Assembly (NCBI RefSeq): GCF_000002865.3
Contig: NW_001865064.1
Location: 30,540-54,606, forward strand
Direction: 5' to 3'
Length of the DNA stretch: 24,067 nucleotides
DNA from: Monosiga brevicollis MX1
Lineage: Eukaryota; Opisthokonta; Choanoflagellata; Craspedida; Salpingoecidae
Made by a program: the position numbers and the translations under genes. The stretch's first letter is position 1, and each line of letters begins with the position of its first letter. The notes beneath the pieces were generated by a model. It saw only the letters and a program-made list of their open reading frames with translations. It did no database searches and was not told the origin of the DNA. Below are positions 20,804 through 24,067 of this stretch, in pieces.

Positions 20804-21659
20804 GACGCGGGCAGTACCTGCTTGCAACGCGTCACCTCAGTCCGCCGTCGCCTTTACCACAAGCCAAATGATTGCCAAACCAGACCAAAATGTCAATGAT
20901 CAGTGTGCACCATTCCCTGGTCTGTCCCCTAGATCAGCCGATCAAGGGCTGGGTCGTTCTATGTGCGCGTGTGCGCCGTGTGTGAGTGTGTGATCGAATG
21001 CCACTGCTCTCGTCGATGATCCGAATGCCACGCACGACGATCAATAAAAAAAAAAAATGAGAGAGAGAGAGAGAGTTGAAGTGTGCGTGGTTGTGAGAGA
21101 CAGAGACACGACGTCAGGAGGCAAACAATTCAGAGACATGAGGGTAAGACTCACATAAAAGGTGTAAAGTTAATGGAAAGGGCGTAAGCGATCAGAGAGT
21201 TGGCAGTGAACGAGTCTGTGGTAAGAGGGTTGGTGGGTAAGGGCCAGACACACAAAAGCATTTCGGACTGGGAGAGGGACCGTACACACTGTGAGCACCA
21301 CCAGAGATGAGACGATCTTGCTTTCAACGAGCAATGTTAAACCAAAGGTAAAGCTAGAGAACTTACCTCACGCTGAGTTCTCTCAGAGATAAGGACGCTT
21401 CTCATAAGAACAGCGTCAGCACATGTAAATGTTATCACCAAAAAGAGAAACACAAACTACATGAAGAGTAGCATTATCTAACACTACATCCACCTGTACA
21501 ACAACAATAAGTACCCTATTTTCTTCATTATCTGTAATCTACACAAACTCTACGGTTTGCCACAAAAGCTCTATGATTTTGTTAGTACACATCATCTACC
21601 AATCCATAGCATCTTCATAACCTCTATAAACAGGAACAGTAAATTTACAAGCAGTTTAA
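20804..21659. promoter_or_regulatory. Divergent intergenic region between the PDZ-RNF213 and Kelch genes
   Basis: No coding sequence is supported. The two genes are transcribed away from each other, so both promoters and 5' UTRs should lie here. Visible features are a poly-A tract (21047-21057) followed by a GA tract (21059-21075), and AT-rich DNA from about 21420 to 21660. On the minus strand there is a strong donor-like GTGAG/GTAAGT at 21361-21371. It could belong to a 5' UTR exon of the PDZ-RNF213 gene, but I could not pair it with a convincing acceptor. Confidence 0.55.
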
Positions 21660-21682
21660 ATGTCAGACATTTGATGCCATGA
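21660..21682 (+). promoter_or_regulatory. Two minimal upstream ORFs overlapping the Kelch start codon
   Basis: ATG TCA GAC ATT TGA occupies 21660-21674 and ATG CCA TGA occupies 21674-21682. The first stop shares its last base with the second ATG, and the second stop overlaps the main ATG at 21679-21681. If the mRNA leader includes them, they would be expected to reduce initiation at the main start or make it depend on reinitiation. The leader itself is not mapped. Confidence 0.4.
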
Positions 21683-22875
21683 CGACCAACGGCGACGCGA
21701 GCACATCGCGGCGAGCGAGGGGGGCGGGTGTCTTGCCTCGGTGGTGGCGCTGGGGTTCGGGCTGTGGTGGGATGATGCCGGCACTTGTGATTGGCGTCGT
21801 CATTGCGAATTTGGCTACTCTGTCCTGGGCAGAGTTGGGAGAGCCGGTGGTGTATGTGGATGATGTGGGCAACTTGTTTGTGAACGGTTCGGGTGGGGCG
21901 GCTCGGGTGTATGTGAACGGGATCGACTTGGCGGCCCTCGTGGCCGAGCAGGAGGTGCTGGCGGCTAGTCAGGCTAGCCTGCTCGCAGCCCAAACCAGTG
22001 CTTTGGCGACGCAAGCCAGTCTGCTGGCCCAGCTGCAGCACCGTCTTCCAGATTTTGACGCTCGGTTGCTGGCCATTGGTGGGTATACCAACGAGAGCCT
22101 GGACTTGGTCCATGCCTTTAATGGTACGGATTGGTCACCGGACCCCGCGCTGCCAAGCCCACTCCACGGGCACAGTGCCATTGCCTTTCGTGACCAGGTG
22201 TACGTGGTCGGTGGTTACAACACGGTGTATGTCCCCGACGTGTATCGCCGCCTCGACAATTCGTCTTGGATAGCTGCTGCCCCCTTGCATACGGCGCGCG
22301 GCTACTTGGCCACGGTTGTCTTTCACAACGAACTGTACGCTTTGGGTGGTGATGGTGGAAATACCATCTTGTCCAGCGTTGAAATTTACAATGGTACCGC
22401 CTGGCGCTCTGGGCCAGCCCTGCTAGACCCGCGTGCTGACCTAGCGGCTGTCTCGTACCAAGGAGAAATTGTGGTTTTGGGCGGCACGGAAAGTCGGGCT
22501 CCGCCTCAGGTCACCGGCTCGGTCATGGCGTTTAACGGCACTGCCTGGCGTTACATTGCGCCCCTGACGCAACCCCGCCGGGCCATGGTGGCTGCTGTTT
22601 TCATGGACCATATTTATGTGGCGGGCGGCATTGAAGCGGCTGCCTTGGCTTCGGTGGAGATGTTCAACGGCACCGCCTGGTCATTCGGGCTGGCTCTCCC
22701 CACTGCCCGTCACACCATGTCCGGTGCCGTCTTCCAAGACCAACTTTACATTGCTGCAGGGAAAGGCAACGTCGACATGGCAGATGTTCTGGCCCTCGAC
22801 GGTCACAACAAGGCCTGGATCACCGCCCCGCCCCTGCCTGTGGCCTGCCAGGCGCTTGCCCTCGTCGTCATTTAA
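21679..22875 (+). CDS. Membrane-anchored or secreted Kelch-repeat beta-propeller protein
   Basis: A single-exon gene of 398 residues. Residues 1-31 are Arg/Trp/Gly-rich, and a hydrophobic segment at about 32-50 (MMPALVIGVVIANLATLSW) serves as a signal anchor or as a signal peptide with cleavage near SWA/E. Residues 82-120 are an Ala/Leu/Gln-rich stretch likely to form a coiled-coil stalk. Six Kelch repeats follow. Their Gly-Gly pairs are at 134-135, 178-179, 223-224, 268-269 and 316-317, with a degenerate AAG at about 359-361. The usual Trp and hydrophobic-strand pattern (IYVAGG, VEMFNGTAW) is present. The last strand, ending VACQALALVVI, can close the propeller. N-X-S/T sequons sit at residues 69, 138, 148, 194, 238, 286 and 330, which favours an extracellular location. 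Such domains bind protein or glycan partners. No catalytic motif of galactose oxidase was noticed. Confidence 0.85.
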   Translation: MTTNGDASTSRRARGAGVLPRWWRWGSGCGGMMPALVIGVVIANLATLSWAELGEPVVYVDDVGNLFVNGSGGAARVYVNGIDLAALVAEQEVLAASQASLLAAQTSALATQASLLAQLQHRLPDFDARLLAIGGYTNESLDLVHAFNGTDWSPDPALPSPLHGHSAIAFRDQVYVVGGYNTVYVPDVYRRLDNSSWIAAAPLHTARGYLATVVFHNELYALGGDGGNTILSSVEIYNGTAWRSGPALLDPRADLAAVSYQGEIVVLGGTESRAPPQVTGSVMAFNGTAWRYIAPLTQPRRAMVAAVFMDHIYVAGGIEAAALASVEMFNGTAWSFGLALPTARHTMSGAVFQDQLYIAAGKGNVDMADVLALDGHNKAWITAPPLPVACQALALVVI

Positions 22876-23365
22876 TAACTCTTGATGGGCGCATGATATT
22901 CAACACCATAATGGTGCCATGCAGCTTGCTGCCTGGCCCCTTTCTCCGACCTCTTTTGCCCCTTTGAAAGGTCATAACTCGACTTGTAATCGACACGTGT
23001 GTTTTCATTTCGCTTGTTCTTCACCACCACTCCATGGCTACGACCAACGGCTCGATCCCGCTTTCCGTTCACCCACCCACCCACGCACTCACGCTCCCAG
23101 TCAACGCCCCCCCCCTTGCCGCCTTGTCCGACCGTCTTATGTTTTTCATTCCCCCCTCCCCGTCCTCTTCTCGTACCGTCATGAGATCAAGTCTGCCTCG
23201 GGAACGACAATAACTAATTAATTTTCTGCATCAACTTCAATATGCTGAAAGGCATGGTGCCCTATGTAATCCTAATTTGCTACGATATCTGACATTTTAA
23301 CAGAAATAGTCATCCTCCTCTCTCTGTTTCGCGCATTTTGTGCGTCTTGCGTGTGTCTGTGTGTG
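22876..23365. other. Intergenic, no supported gene
   Basis: This holds the 3' flank of the Kelch gene and pyrimidine-rich sequence, with a CCCACCCACCCACG tract near 23070 and nine C near 23107. From about 23205 to 23300 it turns AT-rich. No polyadenylation signal is obvious directly after the stop. The open frames present are short and low in complexity. Confidence 0.6.
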
Positions 23366-23591
23366 TCTCTCTCTCTCAAACCCTCTCTCTCTCTCTCTCA
23401 AACCCTCTCTCAAACTCTCTCAAACCCTCTCTCAAACTCTCTCTCTCTCTCAAACCCTCTCTCTCAAACCCTCTCTCTCAAATCGTCTCAAAACTCTCTC
23501 AAACTATCTCAAACTCTCTCTCTCTCTCTCTCAGAAACACACTCTCTCTCGCTTTCTCTCTTTCTCTCTTTCTCTCTCACTTTCTCTCTCT
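23366..23591. repeat. CT-rich minisatellite with CTCTCAAAC units
   Basis: Runs of CT alternate with CAAAC or CAAAC-like spacers (CTCTCTCAAACCCTCTCTC and similar) to about 23530. Pure CT and CTTT tracts follow to 23591. All three plus-strand frames stay open because the unit has no stop codons, giving Leu/Ser-rich translations that are not evidence of a gene. Confidence 0.9.
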
Positions 23592-23623
23592 ACTTTTCTG
23601 AACTTGACGTGCTGAGCATCATC

Positions 23624-23695
23624 ATGGCAACTACAAATGGCAGCGCTGCGGACGGTACGTCGCTGCTGGACCCTTTGCTTGAGCGGCAGTCCTGA
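23624..23695 (+). CDS. Short ORF or candidate first coding exon of a gene to the right
   Basis: An ATG in good context (ATCATGG) opens 23 codons starting MATTNGSAADG and ends with TGA at 23693-23695. A strong donor-like GTACGT at 23655-23660 would end a 31-nt first exon in phase 1 after GCGGACG. The downstream exons would then lie beyond 23700 or off the window. One acceptor-like site, TTGCCTGCAG, ends near 23907. The start MATTNGSA resembles the start of the Kelch protein (MTTNGDAS), but this is too short to prove homology. Confidence 0.3.
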   Translation: MATTNGSAADGTSLLDPLLERQS

Positions 23696-24014
23696 CCATT
23701 CCGCTACACGTGAGGATACACACCTACCAAGGCGTGCAGCCCGTCCTCCCACCATCTGGGTTTCTTGATCGGGCTCGTACCCCCAGAAGCCTTGGTTGCC
23801 AACCCCACTGACTGGCGCTCTTGACGCCTCGCACGTGTCCCTCCTTCCTCCCTCCGTGCTGTCTCTGCGTCTGTGCTCTGCCTGCCTGCCTGTGTCTTGC
23901 CTGCAGCTGTGTTGTCCTGGGTCTGCGCCTGACCTGAGTCCGCGCTTATGCTGGGCTGTGTCTGCATCTGTGTTTGCGTCTGTGCTGGCCTGAGTCATGT
24001 CCGACTTGAGCCCC

Positions 24015-24015
<1 letters not shown>
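23696..24015. other. Undetermined region near the right edge
   Basis: Pyrimidine-rich DNA with repeated CTGTGTCTGCGTCTGTGCT-like segments from about 23865 to 23995. It could be an intron of the candidate gene starting at 23624. I see no coding exon I can support. Confidence 0.4.

Positions 24016-24067
<52 letters not shown>
24016..24067. repeat. CT dinucleotide microsatellite at the window edge
   Basis: An uninterrupted TC/CT tract of about 24 units running into the end of the window. Confidence 0.95.

Noticed and set aside
20804-20827. PDZ exon starting at TTG 20827
   Set aside because: TTG is not a plausible start here. The ATG at 20803 has purine at -3, G at +4 and an in-frame upstream TGA.
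21361-21405. Extra coding first exon (MRSVLISERTQRE before GTAAGT) for the PDZ-RNF213 gene
   Set aside because: The only acceptor-like site before the PDZ ATG (AAGCAG near 20820) would not join it in frame. At most it is a 5' UTR exon.
23338-23615. Leu/Ser-rich ORFs in three frames
   Set aside because: They are translations of the CT/CAAAC minisatellite, which lacks stop codons in every frame.

Overview
This is nuclear DNA of a eukaryote with spliceosomal introns. The gene families point to a unicellular holozoan, most likely a choanoflagellate; this is an inference from gene content and style, not a database match. Supporting features are introns of about 68-240 nt with GT..AG ends, exons that each carry one ankyrin repeat, a Kelch ectodomain protein, a giant RNF213 (mysterin) family E3 ligase, and abundant CA, CT, AAG and CAT microsatellites. 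There are no bacterial-type operons or RNA genes.

Left third (1-5045): two paralogous ankyrin-repeat genes in tandem on the minus strand. The downstream copy starts at 1134 and runs off the left edge. The other is complete, with nine exons (2528-4314) that join in frame to 304 residues. The duplication includes about 0.75-0.85 kb upstream of each start codon, and these upstream regions carry a repeated motif with the core GCAAAACTGGGGC. Microsatellites have expanded in only one of the two upstream copies.

Middle (5046-20803): a gene-poor stretch with a decamer array running into a long CA tract, then one very large minus-strand gene. A 13.68-kb open reading frame (5793-19472) encodes nearly all of an RNF213-family protein: two Walker-type AAA+ modules, a C3HC4 RING and an RZ-type finger. 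Reading the splice sites upstream, I find two phase-0 introns (19473-19584 and 19699-19798), each with a TATCTAAC branch-like sequence. They join this frame to a 38-codon exon and then to a 335-codon exon that encodes a low-complexity region and a PDZ domain. The predicted product is about 4,932 residues: PDZ, possible CBM20-like segment, N-terminal arm, AAA, AAA, RING, RZ, C-terminal domain. The PDZ fusion and the loss of the RZ finger histidine (Phe at that position) are the two most unusual points in the window.

Right part (20804-24067): an intergenic region of about 0.9 kb separates the PDZ-RNF213 gene from a divergent plus-strand, single-exon gene (21679-22875). That gene encodes a membrane-anchored or secreted Kelch beta-propeller with an N-glycosylation sequon at the same position in five of its six blades. 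After it come non-coding, CT-rich low-complexity DNA and a short plus-strand ORF at 23624 that may be the first exon of another gene running off the right edge.

Nothing ties the genes into one pathway. The ankyrin pair is a local tandem duplication. RNF213-type ligases in animals act in lipid-droplet biology and cell-autonomous defence, so the RNF213 gene is the likeliest part of an immune-like system here.
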